Source of the DNA: an uncultured Collinsella sp.
Lineage (GTDB): Bacteria > Actinomycetota > Coriobacteriia > Coriobacteriales > Coriobacteriaceae
Reading direction: 5' to 3'
Assembly (NCBI GenBank): GCA_900551975.1
Contig: URYA01000111.1
Location: 1 to 5,793, forward strand
DNA: 5,793 nucleotides
Numbering within the stretch: the first letter of the stretch is position 1; each line of letters opens with the position of its first letter. The notes below the pieces were generated by a model, which saw only the letters and a program-made list of their open reading frames with translations, was not told the origin of the DNA and searched no databases. Below are positions 4,665-5,793 of this stretch, piece by piece. Position numbers and translations under genes: made by a program.

Positions 4665-5793
4665 TTAGTAGTTGGCCTCGTAGCCGTTACCGTCGCCGGT
4701 GGGCTCTTCGTAGTAGTCCGAATCGCTCGAATCGCCTGAGTCATCGGAATCGTCAGAGCTGACCGATGAGGTTGCGGTACCGTTTGCGTAATCGTCAGAC
4801 GTGTTGTTGTTCAGGTCGCCGATCGTAGAGCTGGAACCGTCGGAAAGACCCATGGTGTTGGGACCCTTGGGATCCTTGCCGGCATCGACGCGCTCCATCA
4901 TTTCCTTGAGCTCGTCCTCGTAGACAAAGACGTAGCTCACACCGTCGATCATGGTGCTCTCGTCGGCGTACGAGGGCAGGTTGGCCGAGTAGATACCGTC
5001 GACATCCATACCGCGCATGGCGTTGACCGTAGCCACGATATCCTGAACGCTCATATCGGTTACGAGCATATCGGACAGCGAATTAACCAGGCCAAAGATC
5101 TTCGTGGCATCGAAGTTATTGAGAATCTGGTTGGCAAGGGCGCCAAGCACCTGACGCTGGTGGCGCATGCGCGTGTAATCGCCGTCGGCATAGGTGTAGC
5201 GGCAGCGGGCATAGGTAAGGGCGGTGGCACCGTCCATATGCTGCTGGCCAGCGGTAATCTTAATATCCAGGTGCTCGGGGTCGTCAACATCATCGGTTGC
5301 GTTAATGTCGATACCGCCAACCGAATCAATCAGCGCCTGCATACCGTCGAAGCTGACCTCGGCATAGTGGGAAATCTGAACACCGCACAGCTCGTTGACC
5401 GCCTCGACCATGGCCTCGGCGCCGCCAACGGTATGGCAGGCGTTGATCTTCATGGTCTCGCCCTTGTACTCGACCTTGGTGTCACGCGGAACGGAAATGA
5501 GCGTCGCCTGCTTTTGCGTGGGATCGATGCGTGCCAGGATAATCGAGTCGGCACGATACGTATCCTCGCCCGGACGGCCGTCGGTGCCAAGAAGTAGCAC
5601 GTAGAACGGATCCTTTGCCTCATCGGTGTCAACCAGAACCCGACGCAGATTGTCGGTAATGACATTAGAATCGCCGAGCTTGCCCATAATGGTGGCAAAC
5701 CACAGGCCGGCAGCGGTAGTGGCACTCAGCAGCACGCCAAGCACGACAATGAGCGCGACGTGACGAATCGTGTGGCTACGACGACGTTGGCGA
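4665..5793 (-). CDS. LytR-CpsA-Psr (LCP) family protein, N-terminus cut by window edge
   Basis: LCP proteins are membrane-anchored, outward-facing phosphotransferases that move glycopolymers from lipid carriers to peptidoglycan. In the 375 visible residues, basic residues (RQRRR, then RH) come first, followed by a transmembrane segment (about 12-36) and then the LCP domain (about 63-215) with LLLGTDGR, YRADSIILARIDP, ISVPRDTKV, MKINACH, LIDSVGGIDI, YARCRY and GDYTRMRHQRQV. The Arg and Asp residues that bind the carrier pyrophosphate and magnesium are kept. The last 60 or so residues are Ser/Asp/Asn-rich, acidic and probably disordered outside the membrane. The frame is open to the edge; an in-frame GTG at 5744 lies inside the membrane helix and would lose the basic stretch, so it is not a likely start. 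The substrate (teichoic acid-like polymer, capsule or another glycan) is unknown. Transcription converges with pepT. Confidence 0.93.
   Translation of the reverse strand, partial: RQRRRSHTIRHVALIVVLGVLLSATTAAGLWFATIMGKLGDSNVITDNLRRVLVDTDEAKDPFYVLLLGTDGRPGEDTYRADSIILARIDPTQKQATLISVPRDTKVEYKGETMKINACHTVGGAEAMVEAVNELCGVQISHYAEVSFDGMQALIDSVGGIDINATDDVDDPEHLDIKITAGQQHMDGATALTYARCRYTYADGDYTRMRHQRQVLGALANQILNNFDATKIFGLVNSLSDMLVTDMSVQDIVATVNAMRGMDVDGIYSANLPSYADESTMIDGVSYVFVYEDELKEMMERVDAGKDPKGPNTMGLSDGSSSTIGDLNNNTSDDYANGTATSSVSSDDSDDSGDSSDSDYYEEPTGDGNGYEANY

Noticed and set aside
5744..5793. GTG 5744 as the LCP start
   Set aside because: The frame stays open to the window edge and codes for basic residues plus the first part of the membrane helix, so the real start lies outside the window.

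Overview
The window is GC-rich, densely coded DNA. Intergenic gaps are short, start codons are often GTG or ATG, and GC-ending codons dominate. It carries five protein genes typical of a Gram-positive actinobacterial chromosome. The combination (phosphohexomutase, stand-alone homocysteine S-methyltransferase, short DtxR/MntR-type regulator, peptidase T, LytR-CpsA-Psr cell-wall ligase), together with the codon style, suggests Coriobacteriia, perhaps Collinsella. That assignment is inference from gene content, not from a marker gene. I see no mobile element, CRISPR array, tRNA or rRNA.

Layout. Positions 1-156 are non-coding on the evidence available and hold small repeats. A phosphoglucomutase/phosphomannomutase gene lies on the minus strand (157-1557). 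Its leader contains small dyads, and a rho-independent terminator (about 1682-1710) separates it from the upstream genes. Next is a two-gene minus-strand operon: a DtxR/MntR-type metal-dependent repressor (2620-3042), then a zinc-type homocysteine S-methyltransferase (1716-2609), ten bases apart. A 120-base divergent intergenic region with a perfect 8-2-8 palindrome (3097-3114) separates this operon from pepT on the plus strand (3163-4410). The convergent gap 4411-4664 holds a plus-strand terminator, a long terminator-like hairpin that best serves the minus strand, and a perfect 12-bp hairpin touching the last gene's stop codon. A membrane-anchored LytR-CpsA-Psr protein (4665-5793, minus) runs off the right edge and lacks its first residues.

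How the genes may work together. The mutase (sugar-phosphate supply for glycans) and the LCP protein (attachment of glycopolymers to peptidoglycan) both serve envelope building but are not co-transcribed. The regulator and methyltransferase are probably co-transcribed. The palindrome overlies the likely -35 region of their promoter and also sits in the presumed pepT promoter, so one metal-responsive repressor could govern methionine synthesis and peptide breakdown together. This is inference.

The least ordinary signals are the divergent-promoter palindrome, the mixed MntR/DtxR metal-ligand set of the regulator, altered active-site loops in the mutase, and a cluster of seven ATATAT-type runs confined to the left 2.6 kb. 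I found no clear new multi-gene system.
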